Below the pieces are notes generated by a model. It had not been told where the DNA came from, searched no databases, and saw only the letters and a list, made by a program, of their open reading frames with translations. A stretch of DNA of 49,596 nt from Candidatus Gastranaerophilales bacterium (GTDB taxonomy: Bacteria > Cyanobacteriota > Vampirovibrionia > Gastranaerophilales > Gastranaerophilaceae). A program made the position numbers and the translations under genes. Position 1 is the stretch's first letter. Every line of letters begins with the position of its first letter. Where the stretch lies: NCBI GenBank assembly GCA_944326585.1, contig CALVEN010000009.1, positions 1-49,596 on the forward strand. The letters are read 5' to 3'. This document shows positions 41,867 through 49,366 of the stretch, piece after piece.

Positions 41867-42283
41867 ATTGTTAATTTTATATTATTTGTAAATATATTGC
41901 AATCAGTTGGATGATGAATTTCAATGTGAAGCCCCTCTCCCTTAATCCCTCTCCCATAGGGAGAGGGGTGGCTGAGCCACGACATCATGTTTGATAATTT
42001 TGGTATGCCTATTCATGTCTTTGTTAGAGGAGCCAAAGGCACGACAATCCTCTGTCATCCTGAGGCGATAGCCGAAGGATCTCAAGAGAGGTGCCCCGCC
42101 CCCGAATTTCAAACACTCGCAAGCTCGTGTTGAAATTCAACCCCGCCGTGGTGGGGGTTGCTTCGTGAACGAAGCTCACAGATAAAACACATCTCACTTC
42201 ACTCACATTAAATAAGATGAAACGAGTCCAAGCTGACACGCACCCTTACTCTACTCACCCCACTCACTCTACTCACGTTAAAA
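41867..42283. repeat. 417-bp gene-free mosaic of hairpins
   Basis: Visible pieces are CCCTCTCCC-ata-GGGAGAGGG (41947-41967), a GTCATCCTGAGGCGATAGCC unit (42054-42086), a long hairpin GAATTTCA.../...TGAAATTC (42104-42138), AACCCC/GGGGGTT (42139-42159) and GCTTCGT-ga-ACGAAGC (42160-42175). GCCAAAGGCACGACA at 42032-42046 matches GCCAAAGGCGCGACA near 13790. The tail is rich in ACTCAC repeats. No gene is believable. Confidence 0.8.
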
Positions 42284-42880
42284 TTATAATTCGCGTCTGC
42301 CTTCAATTGCTTTTGCAAGTGTAATTTCGTCGGCATATTCCAAATCCGCTCCGACCGGAAGCCCGAAAGCAATTCTGGAAATTTTTATCCCGAAAGGTTT
42401 AATTAATTTTGTTAAATAAAGGCTTGTGGCTTCACCCTCAACTGACGGCGGAAGTGCGAGAATAATTTCCCGCACTTTATCGTCTGTCAACCGGTTTAAA
42501 AGTTCTTTTATTCTAATATCGTCAGCACCGATTCCGTCCATAGGCGATATAAGCCCCTGCAAAACGTGATAAAGCCCTTTGTATTCGTTTGTTTTTTCGA
42601 TTGCTATTAAATCTTTGGTTTCTGCAACAACACAAATGATTGTTCTGTCGCGGGAGGGTGACGTGCAGATTTCGCACGGGCTTTCAGATGAAATATTAAA
42701 GCAAATTTCGCAGGTTTTTGTATTCTGTTTTGCGTCAATCATTGCGCGTGCAAATTTTTCCACCTCTGAGACAGGCATTCTGAGCAGGTAAAATGCCATT
42801 CGCTGTGCGGATTTTGGTCCGACAGAGGGAAATTTTTGAAAATGTTCTATTAACGCAGCAATGGATTTCGGATAAATCAT
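42284..42880 (-). CDS. recR: Recombination protein RecR
   Basis: RecR works with RecO/RecF to load RecA at gaps. The helix-hairpin-helix (FQKFPSVGPKSAQRMAFYLL), the C4 zinc finger (CEICFNISSESPCEIC) and the Toprim domain (IICVVAETKDLIAIE) are in order. Length 198 is normal. The ATG overlaps the ybaB stop by one base pattern (ATGA reading), the usual ybaB-recR pair. Confidence 0.97.
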   Translation of the reverse strand: MIYPKSIAALIEHFQKFPSVGPKSAQRMAFYLLRMPVSEVEKFARAMIDAKQNTKTCEICFNISSESPCEICTSPSRDRTIICVVAETKDLIAIEKTNEYKGLYHVLQGLISPMDGIGADDIRIKELLNRLTDDKVREIILALPPSVEGEATSLYLTKLIKPFGIKISRIAFGLPVGADLEYADEITLAKAIEGRREL

Positions 42881-43212
42881 CAGAATAATCCCGGAATATT
42901 AATCCCGCCGGTGACGGATTTCATTTTGCTTTCCATCAAGTCAGTTGCTTTCATGCTTGCCTGTAAAATTGCTGTTGTAACGATATCTTCAACCATTTCA
43001 ACAACTTCTGGATCAACTGATTCCGGATTGTCGGGATTTAGTGCTTCCGGTTTTAATTTGATTGATTTAAATCTGCCTTGTCCGTCACAGGTTACAACAA
43101 CCGCTCCGCCTGCTGCTTCGCCGGTTACTTCTGTTTTGGAAAGCTCATCCTGAGTTTCTTTTAATTTTTTTTGTAAACTTTGTGCCTGTTTCATCATTTG
43201 CATGATATTCAT
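42880..43212 (-). CDS. ybaB: YbaB/EbfC nucleoid-associated protein
   Basis: This small DNA-binding dimer (110 residues) has the family form MNIMQMMKQAQSLQKKLKETQDEL, then GGAVVVTCDGQGRFKSIKL and the Gly-rich end SVTGGINIPGLF. I chose the ATG at 43212 over 43242 because GGGAGGAT stands right before it. It is coupled to recR. Its -10 (TATAAT, minus strand) is part of a bidirectional promoter with the protease gene. Confidence 0.95.
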   Translation of the reverse strand: MNIMQMMKQAQSLQKKLKETQDELSKTEVTGEAAGGAVVVTCDGQGRFKSIKLKPEALNPDNPESVDPEVVEMVEDIVTTAILQASMKATDLMESKMKSVTGGINIPGLF

Positions 43213-43251
43213 GTAATTATCCTCCCTATAGCCCTGTATCAATTTTTATTA

Positions 43252-43257
43252 TACAAT
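43252..43257 (+). promoter_or_regulatory. Bidirectional -10 box between ybaB and the protease gene
   Basis: The sequence ATTATACAAT reads TACAAT on the plus strand, 6 nt before the protease ATG (43264). On the minus strand the same DNA reads ATTGTATAAT, a TATAAT at a normal distance from the ybaB leader. Confidence 0.55.
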
Positions 43258-43263
43258 AAAAAT

Positions 43264-44037
43264 ATGAAGAAGGAAACTTATTTACAAGAGTCTTTACGAA
43301 ACGGCAGAATTATGCGCTGGACGTGTAAGATGCCTTTGAAAGTGTATATTGCTCCCATGAAGTTCTATTCAAAGCAGGGGCAGGATTCGCGTTACCGTGC
43401 CATGGTTAAGCGCGCTCTTGATGCGTGGCAGGCTGCAACAAAAGGTAAAGTCTCATTTACTGTTGTGAACACGCTTCTTGAGTCCCAGATTAATATTGAT
43501 TGGAAACGGGTTGAAAGAAAAGCGCTCGGACACTGTTATTTTGATTATGACGGCGCAAATCGTTTGTACAGTGCGGAGGTAAATATCGGGTTGACTGACG
43601 GGCTTATTCACAGAGATTATATGGATGACGGAGAGGTTTACCATACTATTTTGCATGAAATAGGACATGCCGTCGGTCTCGGGCACAGCCCTTTTTCGAA
43701 AGATATTATGTATACCCCGCACCAGAAAGGTATTCTGTCAATTTCGCCGTGCGACGCTTTGACTTTAAATTGGCTTTACAGTCTGCCTATGGGGGCAACG
43801 GCTGATGATGTTGCTTCCAAATATCAGGTAAGCGGTTCCGATATTGATGAAATGATTGCTAAAGTTATTCAAAAACACGGCGGTAAAGAAAGTTCTCCGA
43901 CACCTAAAGTCAAGCGCAGAGATTTGTTGGATGAACAGGAATCTATTGCTAATTTAAGAAAATATCATCTTACTCTCCAAAATGTAAAAATTCCCGAAGA
44001 TATGCGTAAATTCTTTTCCAAGCCAAAGGATGTTTAG
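43264..44037 (+). CDS. Matrixin-type zinc metalloprotease domain protein
   Basis: The zinc motif HEIGHAVGLGH is at residues 131-141 and the Met-turn in DIMYTP at 148-153, as in M10 matrixins. There is no signal peptide or membrane helix at the N-terminus, so it appears cytoplasmic or exported by an unknown route. No cysteine-switch propeptide was seen. The C-terminal part (about 185-257) is polar. I chose the ATG at 43264; an ORF from 43180 runs back through the ybaB promoter and its start lacks a site. The gene is leaderless by position of the TACAAT box. Substrates are unknown. Confidence 0.8.
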   Translation: MKKETYLQESLRNGRIMRWTCKMPLKVYIAPMKFYSKQGQDSRYRAMVKRALDAWQAATKGKVSFTVVNTLLESQINIDWKRVERKALGHCYFDYDGANRLYSAEVNIGLTDGLIHRDYMDDGEVYHTILHEIGHAVGLGHSPFSKDIMYTPHQKGILSISPCDALTLNWLYSLPMGATADDVASKYQVSGSDIDEMIAKVIQKHGGKESSPTPKVKRRDLLDEQESIANLRKYHLTLQNVKIPEDMRKFFSKPKDV

Positions 44038-44753
44038 TCTATCCGGTAATCAATATTGTATTTTTTGAATAATGAGTTATAGTAATCCTTATTTTTCAAA
44101 ACGGTTTCTTTTGTCAATTTCATGTGTATTGAATTGCGCAGCAAATTCATCTGTTCTTCTTTTGATAAAATTTTGTTTGCCCTGCGCAGGTATTTGTATA
44201 AGAGTTTATTCCCCTCATCCGAAAGCGTGTCGCTGTTGTTTGAATTCAAAAGAATTTTTGCTTTTGATGCCAGATCATCAAATTCATCTCCTGCGTACAG
44301 CCATAATTCTTTAATATTTTCCGAAAGACCTTCGTTCCATTTCCCGTCCGGATAAAATCCGAATTTTGCGTGAAATGATGCCGCTGTCGGCAGGGCGTTT
44401 AAATGTATTGTATTGATGTTGTTTTCAAGCATTTCAATAATATTGATAAGATGCATGCAGGTGCCGAGTCCGCATCTTTCATAAAATGAATCCATATTGT
44501 TGATGAATAAATAATCTGTCCACGGATATAACCCTATGTTTTCTTGTGCGGTCAAGCCTCTTTTTTTATTTTTAAATTCTATTCTGTAATTGTTGTAGTT
44601 ATACCTTGCAAACGGATTTATGCTTACGTTTTGTTCGTCAAAATTTCTGCTGTCAGAGCTGCACTTCAGATTGTCAAAGATTTTTATGCCTTTGTTATCT
44701 TTCATTTGGATTCTTTGAAATGATATGTTGCAATTTACAGGTGTGATTTTCAT
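44034..44753 (-). CDS. GNAT-like acetyltransferase domain protein with N-terminal NISFQ motif
   Basis: The protein of 239 residues has GNAT marks: ERCGLGTCMHLINIIEML (acetyl-CoA loop and helix) and LNALPTAASFHAKFGFYPDG (the C-terminal NxxAxxFYxKxGF motif). The N-terminus MKITPVNCNISFQR recalls MRIQKIGYSPTFGY of the AAA protein. The tail (about 170-239) is helical and basic. The acetyl-CoA loop is less than ideal, so activity is not certain. It may be leaderless: TATAAC ends 5 nt before the ATG. Its stop is interlocked with the protease gene by 4 nt. Confidence 0.65.
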   Translation of the reverse strand: MKITPVNCNISFQRIQMKDNKGIKIFDNLKCSSDSRNFDEQNVSINPFARYNYNNYRIEFKNKKRGLTAQENIGLYPWTDYLFINNMDSFYERCGLGTCMHLINIIEMLENNINTIHLNALPTAASFHAKFGFYPDGKWNEGLSENIKELWLYAGDEFDDLASKAKILLNSNNSDTLSDEGNKLLYKYLRRANKILSKEEQMNLLRNSIHMKLTKETVLKNKDYYNSLFKKYNIDYRID

Positions 44754-44795
44754 ATAAAGTTATAAAAAACCTGAATGTAAAAATTTGCCAGATTA

Positions 44796-44823
44796 TTGAT
44801 AAGTTTTATTTTTTGTGTATAAT
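44796..44823 (+). promoter_or_regulatory. Promoter of the accD-accA-prmA-kdsB operon
   Basis: TTGATA (44796-44801), a 16-nt spacer and TATAAT (44818-44823), then a leader with AAAGGGAT (44832-44839) 8 nt before the accD ATG. Confidence 0.7.
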
Positions 44824-44847
44824 GTATTTGAAAAGGGATATAAATAT

Positions 44848-45720
44848 ATGACAGTTCAAGATTGGTTTGAAAAGCGTAAAGAGGCACAGATTCAGCGTCG
44901 CGCATTGGAAGCTAAAGCGGCTCAGGTGGTTGAAAACCCTGATTTGTGGACAAAATGTGTTCATTGTGATGCGCAGCTGTTGAAGTCAGATATTGAAGAA
45001 AATATGTTTGTTTGTCCTGTTTGTGACTATCATTTCAGGATAAATGCAAGAACACGTATTAATCAATTGTTCGATGAAAATTCTTTTGAAGAATTATTTT
45101 CGGAGATTAAACCGACAGATCCTCTGGATTTTGTCGATACCGAGCCTTATAAAGACAGACTTCAAAGAGCGCACGAAAAAACGGGGCTTGATGAAGCAGT
45201 TGTGACGGGTATCGGCTCAATTGAGGGTAACCGGGTTGCCTGTGCTATTATGGATTTTGATTTTATGGGCGGCTCAATGGGAAGTGTCGTCGGCGAAAAA
45301 GTTACAAGAATTATTGAAAAGGCAATTGAACTTCGTCTGCCTGTTTTGACGATTACGTCATCCGGCGGTGCAAGAATGCAGGAAAGCGCATTGAGTCTTA
45401 TGCAGATGGCCAAGACTTCCTGCGCATGCGCAAAACTTGATGACGAAAAACTCTTGTATATAAACTTGCTGACTGAACCTACATTCGGCGGTGTTACGGC
45501 AAGTTTCGGTACCCTCGGCGATATTATTGTCGCTGAACAAGGCGCACGAATAGGTTTCGCGGGCAGAAGGGTTATTGAGCAGACTATCAGGCAAAAACTC
45601 CCGTCTGATTTTCAAACTGCGGAATATTTGTTGAAATACGGTCAGGTTGATGTCGTATCTTCACGTAAAGATTTGAAAAGTACGTTGGCAAATATTTTGT
45701 CAATGCACAGTATAGGTTAG
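44848..45720 (+). CDS. accD: Acetyl-CoA carboxylase carboxyltransferase, beta subunit
   Basis: It makes malonyl-CoA with AccA. The zinc ribbon has CVHC (37-40) and CPVC (56-59). The crotonase-fold core follows with MDFDFMGGSMGSVVGEKVTRIIE and TSSGGARMQES. Length 290 is standard. I chose the ATG at 44848, since a GTG at 44815 in frame overlaps the promoter. It heads accD-accA-prmA-kdsB. AccB and AccC are not in the window. Confidence 0.97.
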   Translation: MTVQDWFEKRKEAQIQRRALEAKAAQVVENPDLWTKCVHCDAQLLKSDIEENMFVCPVCDYHFRINARTRINQLFDENSFEELFSEIKPTDPLDFVDTEPYKDRLQRAHEKTGLDEAVVTGIGSIEGNRVACAIMDFDFMGGSMGSVVGEKVTRIIEKAIELRLPVLTITSSGGARMQESALSLMQMAKTSCACAKLDDEKLLYINLLTEPTFGGVTASFGTLGDIIVAEQGARIGFAGRRVIEQTIRQKLPSDFQTAEYLLKYGQVDVVSSRKDLKSTLANILSMHSIG

Positions 45721-45732
45721 TTGAGGTAATAA

Positions 45733-46689
45733 ATGTCTACAATTTTGGATTTTGAAAAGCCTATTATGGAAATTCAGGAAAAGATTGAGGAACTAAAAAA
45801 AATAAGTTTGGAGTCCGGCATGGATTTAGATAAAGAAATTGAAACCTTTGAGCAGCAGGCGGATGATTACAGAAAAGAATTGTATTCTAATCTAAAGCCG
45901 TCCCAGAAAATGCAGATTGCACGTCATCCGGAAAGACCGAATTTTTTGGATTATGTAAACTTAATGTGTACTGATTTTGTTGAGCTGCACGGCGACAGAG
46001 AAGGTATGGACGACAGAGCCATCATTGGCGGGCTTGCAAGACTTGACGGACATCCTGTCATGATTGTCGGTACTATGAAAGGGAAATCTACCAAAGAAAA
46101 TTTGGAATATAATTTTGGTATGCCGCAGCCTGAGGGGTACAGAAAGGCTCTCAGATTATTTAAGCATGCCGATAAATTCAATATTCCTATTGTAACGATT
46201 ATTGATACCCCGGGGGCTTATCCCGGTATCAGTGCCGAAGAAAAAGGTCAAGGCTCTGCTATCGCGGTTAATTTGCGTGAAATGGCTAAATTGGAGGTTC
46301 CGGTTATCGCTATTATCACAGGTGAAGGCTGTTCCGGCGGCGCATTAGGTCTTGCTGTTGCAAATAAAGTTTATTTGCTCGAGCATGCTTATTATACGGT
46401 TATTTCTCCGGAAGGTTGTGCGTCAATTCTCTGGCGTGATGCTTCCAAAAATAACGAAGCGGCTGAAGCGCTTAAAATTACAGCTCCTGACTTGATGAAG
46501 TTTGATATTATTGACGGTGAGATTAAAGAACCCGTCGGCGGCGCGCATACTAATCATGAATTTATTGCCGATGAGATGAAACGCACTATTTTAGATGCTT
46601 TGGATGAATTAAATAAATATTCGGGCACTGAATTAAAATCTATGCGTTATCAAAAATTCAGAAAAATGGGCGCTTTTATTGAACAATAA
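45733..46689 (+). CDS. accA: Acetyl-CoA carboxylase carboxyltransferase, alpha subunit
   Basis: The family start DFEKPIMEIQEKIEELK and the core GRxMGxxKGKST-like VGTMKGKSTKENLEYNFGMPQPEGYRKALRL are present, then TIIDTPGAYPG and ITGEGCSGGALGLAVANKV. Length 318 is normal. It starts 12 nt after accD, so subunits are made together. Together with AccD this shows a type II fatty acid pathway. Confidence 0.97.
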   Translation: MSTILDFEKPIMEIQEKIEELKKISLESGMDLDKEIETFEQQADDYRKELYSNLKPSQKMQIARHPERPNFLDYVNLMCTDFVELHGDREGMDDRAIIGGLARLDGHPVMIVGTMKGKSTKENLEYNFGMPQPEGYRKALRLFKHADKFNIPIVTIIDTPGAYPGISAEEKGQGSAIAVNLREMAKLEVPVIAIITGEGCSGGALGLAVANKVYLLEHAYYTVISPEGCASILWRDASKNNEAAEALKITAPDLMKFDIIDGEIKEPVGGAHTNHEFIADEMKRTILDALDELNKYSGTELKSMRYQKFRKMGAFIEQ

Positions 46690-46698
46690 GGTTTTGTT

Positions 46699-47586
46699 AT
46701 GTATTATGAATTGTCAATAAAAGTTAATCCTGAGATTTCGGATGTCGTGTCAGAGCTTTGTTTTGAAAATCTGCCCTGTGAAGGTGTGATTTTGGCGGAA
46801 GAAGCTTATAAAGACCTTGAATTGATATCTTCAACCGAGGGTACTTTAAAAGTTTTTCTGACCCAAAATGCTGATGTGGAAAGTTTTTTGAAAGAGCAGC
46901 GTGAAATTCTTAAATCCCGCGGGTTTTCGGAGGAGGCTCTCGGCAGCTGGGAATTTTCACTTGTTGAAAAAGAAGATCAGGATTGGTCTAAAAAATGGAA
47001 AGAAAAGTGGGATGTTACGCATGTTTCCGATAAGATTACGGTTGTGCCGGATTGGATTCAATATTCGCCAAAATCGTCTGATGAGGTCATTATAACCCTT
47101 GAACCGGGCTGTGCTTTCGGAACCGGTACTCATTCAACAACCCAATTGTGCATGAAAATGATAGAAAAATATATGCCCTGCGGTGCAAGAGTTGCGGATA
47201 TCGGTGCAGGCTCGGGTATTCTTGCAATTTGTGCGGCAAAATTTGGTGCGTCTTATGTTTACGGCTGCGATAATGATGATACAGTTATTGATGTTGCACG
47301 TGAAAATGCTGCGAAAAACGCTGTAAAATGCGATTTTGAGCTTAATACCGCCGATAAAATTCCGCAAAAATTTGATTTTGTTCTGGCTAATATTCTGCAT
47401 AATGTTCTTGCGGAGATTATGCCTGACTTGAAAAATATTATGAATTCAGACGCGCTGCTTGTTTTGAGCGGTATTTTGGATGAGAAAAAACAGGTTGTTC
47501 TGGATTCAATTAAAAAATGTGATTTAATATTAGTGGAAGAAGTTCACTTGAATCAGTGGACTGCATTTGTAGTGAGGAAAAAATGA
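46699..47586 (+). CDS. prmA: Ribosomal protein L11 methyltransferase
   Basis: PrmA trimethylates L11. The N-terminal substrate domain (1-110) leads to the SAM domain with PGCAFGTGTHSTTQLCM, VADIGAGSGILAI and NILHNVL. Length 295 is standard. It is the third gene in the acc operon and overlaps kdsB by 4 nt. Confidence 0.96.
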   Translation: MYYELSIKVNPEISDVVSELCFENLPCEGVILAEEAYKDLELISSTEGTLKVFLTQNADVESFLKEQREILKSRGFSEEALGSWEFSLVEKEDQDWSKKWKEKWDVTHVSDKITVVPDWIQYSPKSSDEVIITLEPGCAFGTGTHSTTQLCMKMIEKYMPCGARVADIGAGSGILAICAAKFGASYVYGCDNDDTVIDVARENAAKNAVKCDFELNTADKIPQKFDFVLANILHNVLAEIMPDLKNIMNSDALLVLSGILDEKKQVVLDSIKKCDLILVEEVHLNQWTAFVVRKK

Positions 47587-48320
47587 CAGGAAATACGGCA
47601 ATCATAATTCCGGCACGCTACGGCTCAAGCCGGTTAAAAGGAAAACCTTTGATAGAAGTTAACGGAAAACCTATTATCCAGTGGGTTTTTGAAAAAGCGG
47701 TAAAATCAACCCTTGCCGACAGAGTTATTGTTGCTACCGATAATGAGGAAATTTTGACGACATGTCTTTTGTTCGGCGCTGAGGCTGAAATGACCTCGGA
47801 AACTCATAATTGCGGAAGCGACAGAATTCAGGAGGTTATGGAAAGACACCCCGAAATTGAGTATGTCGTTAATCTTCAAGGGGATGAACCTTTGATTAAG
47901 CCCGAAAGCATTGATGAGGTTATAAGATGCGTCCGCGATGACGAAAATGCTGATATTTCAACCTTAATCAGAGTTCTTCGTGATAAAAAAGATATTGAAA
48001 ATCCTAATCTTGTAAAATGCGTCATTGACAATAACGGCTATGCACTTTATTTTTCCCGCTCTAAAATTCCTTATGAACGTAATGAAGGGCATGCTACGTT
48101 TTACGGGCATCTTGGAATCTACGGTTACAAGCGTGAAGCTTTGAAAAAAATGACAAATCTGCCTCAAACTTCGCTTGAGCTTGCTGAAAGCCTTGAACAA
48201 TTACGTGCTTTGCAAAACGGTATGAAAATTAAAACCGGTGTGGTTGATTTTACTCCCGTTGGTATTGATACCGTCGAAGACCTTGAAAAGTTTAGAAAAA
48301 TTGTTGCTGCTCAATTATAA
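47583..48320 (+). CDS. kdsB: 3-deoxy-manno-octulosonate cytidylyltransferase
   Basis: KdsB activates Kdo for LPS core synthesis. The motifs IIPARYGSSRLKGKPL, VATDNEEI, CGSDRI, VNLQGDEPLI and YFSRSKIPYER are intact. Length 245 is normal. I use the ATG at 47583 that overlaps the prmA stop (ATGA); the frame upstream lies inside prmA. The gene implies a Kdo-containing outer membrane. Confidence 0.97.
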   Translation: MTGNTAIIIPARYGSSRLKGKPLIEVNGKPIIQWVFEKAVKSTLADRVIVATDNEEILTTCLLFGAEAEMTSETHNCGSDRIQEVMERHPEIEYVVNLQGDEPLIKPESIDEVIRCVRDDENADISTLIRVLRDKKDIENPNLVKCVIDNNGYALYFSRSKIPYERNEGHATFYGHLGIYGYKREALKKMTNLPQTSLELAESLEQLRALQNGMKIKTGVVDFTPVGIDTVEDLEKFRKIVAAQL

Positions 48321-48347
48321 AAGTTTTTGTTTTTTATAAAAAAGTAC

Positions 48348-48376
48348 TTGCAATTTTTCTTTACTTAGGTTAATAT
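48348..48376 (+). promoter_or_regulatory. Promoter of the RpaB-like gene
   Basis: TTGCAA (48348-48353), a 17-nt spacer and TAATAT (48371-48376) lie about 84 nt before the ATG. The long AT-rich leader in between has no clear hairpin. Confidence 0.6.
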
Positions 48377-48459
48377 ATCGTTATAAAAATACAAAAAAAT
48401 AAATAATTTGTAATATTTTTTTAAAGTTAGTGGTGTAAGATATAGGTAAGGAAAAGACT

Positions 48460-49209
48460 ATGACAGAAAATGCTGAAATGCCTAATGAAACAGAAGATCG
48501 TCAGCGTATTTTGCTGGCTGATGATGAAGCAAGTATAAGACGTATTCTTGAAACACGTTTAAAAATGGCAGGATATGATGTTTATACCGCTCAAGACGGT
48601 GAAGAAACCGTTAATGCGTTTAACAAATATAATCCTGATCTTGTTGTGTTGGATGTTATGATGCCAAAAATGGACGGCTATGGTGTTACCCGTGAAATCA
48701 GAAGAACTTCTGATGTTCCTATTATAATCCTGACAGCGTTAGGTGATGTTTCTGAAAGGATTACAGGGCTTGAACTCGGCGCTGATGACTATGTTATCAA
48801 ACCTTTCAGCCCGAAAGAATTGGAAGCACGTGTTAAAGCGGTTTTAAGACGTACAAACAACCGTGAAACAGCGGCTCCGACAGGCAAAGTTACAAAAAAT
48901 GTTATCACAACAGGTAATATAAAAATTGATACTGCCCGTCGTCAGGTATTCAGAAAAAATGAAAGAATCAGATTGACCGGTATGGAATTCAGTTTGCTTG
49001 AACTTCTGGTAAATAATTCCGGTCAGGCTTTCTCAAGAAATGAAATATTGCAGCACGTTTGGGCTTACCCGCCTGATCACAGAATTGATACACGTGTAGT
49101 TGACGTTCATATTTCAAGATTACGTTCAAAATTGGAATCTGATCCGGCAAATCCGGAATTGATTCTGACCGCGCGCGGAATCGGTTATATGTTCCAGAGA
49201 ATCAGTTAA
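48460..49209 (+). CDS. rpaB: OmpR/PhoB-type response regulator, RpaB-like
   Basis: A receiver domain (about 16-130) with acidic pair D21-D22, phosphorylated D65 in LVVLDVMMPK and K in VIKPFSPKE is followed by a winged-helix DNA-binding domain (about 150-248). The sequence around EASIRRILETRLKMAGYDV and LGDVSERITGLELGADDYV is very near cyanobacterial RpaB (Ycf27), a regulator tied in Cyanobacteria to light and redox stress. No histidine kinase is adjacent, as in Cyanobacteria where the kinase NblS/Hik33 is unlinked. A GGAAAAG site precedes the ATG. It ends in a strong terminator. Confidence 0.88.
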   Translation: MTENAEMPNETEDRQRILLADDEASIRRILETRLKMAGYDVYTAQDGEETVNAFNKYNPDLVVLDVMMPKMDGYGVTREIRRTSDVPIIILTALGDVSERITGLELGADDYVIKPFSPKELEARVKAVLRRTNNRETAAPTGKVTKNVITTGNIKIDTARRQVFRKNERIRLTGMEFSLLELLVNNSGQAFSRNEILQHVWAYPPDHRIDTRVVDVHISRLRSKLESDPANPELILTARGIGYMFQRIS

Positions 49210-49210
49210 A

Positions 49211-49236
49211 AAAATCCCGCTCAGGCGGGATTTTTT
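49211..49236 (+). terminator. Intrinsic terminator of the RpaB-like gene
   Basis: AATCCCGC-tcag-GCGGGATT followed by a run of six T. This is the clearest rho-independent terminator in the window. Confidence 0.95.
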
Positions 49237-49248
49237 ATTGTTTAAGTC

Positions 49249-49276
49249 TTGATTTAGATATTGTTTATGCTAATAT
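49249..49276 (+). promoter_or_regulatory. tRNA-His promoter
   Basis: TTGATT (49249-49254), a 16-nt spacer and TAATAT (49271-49276), about 14 nt before the tRNA. Confidence 0.55.
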
Positions 49277-49289
49277 AAAATATGTAAAT

Positions 49290-49366
49290 GGCGCCTGTCG
49301 TCAAGCGGTTAAGACCTCGGATTGTGGTTCCGATATGCATGGGTTCGAATCCCATCAGGCGCCCCA
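49290..49366 (+). tRNA. trnH: tRNA-His (anticodon GTG) with encoded CCA
   Basis: The acceptor GCGCCTG pairs with CAGGCGC over 7 bp, and the extra G at 49290 pairs with C73 as in all histidine tRNAs. The anticodon arm TCGGA-TTGTGGT-TCCGA carries GTG, and the T arm ATGGG-TTCGAAT-CCCAT is perfect. The 3' CCA (49364-49366) is encoded. A T-run follows at once. Confidence 0.96.
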
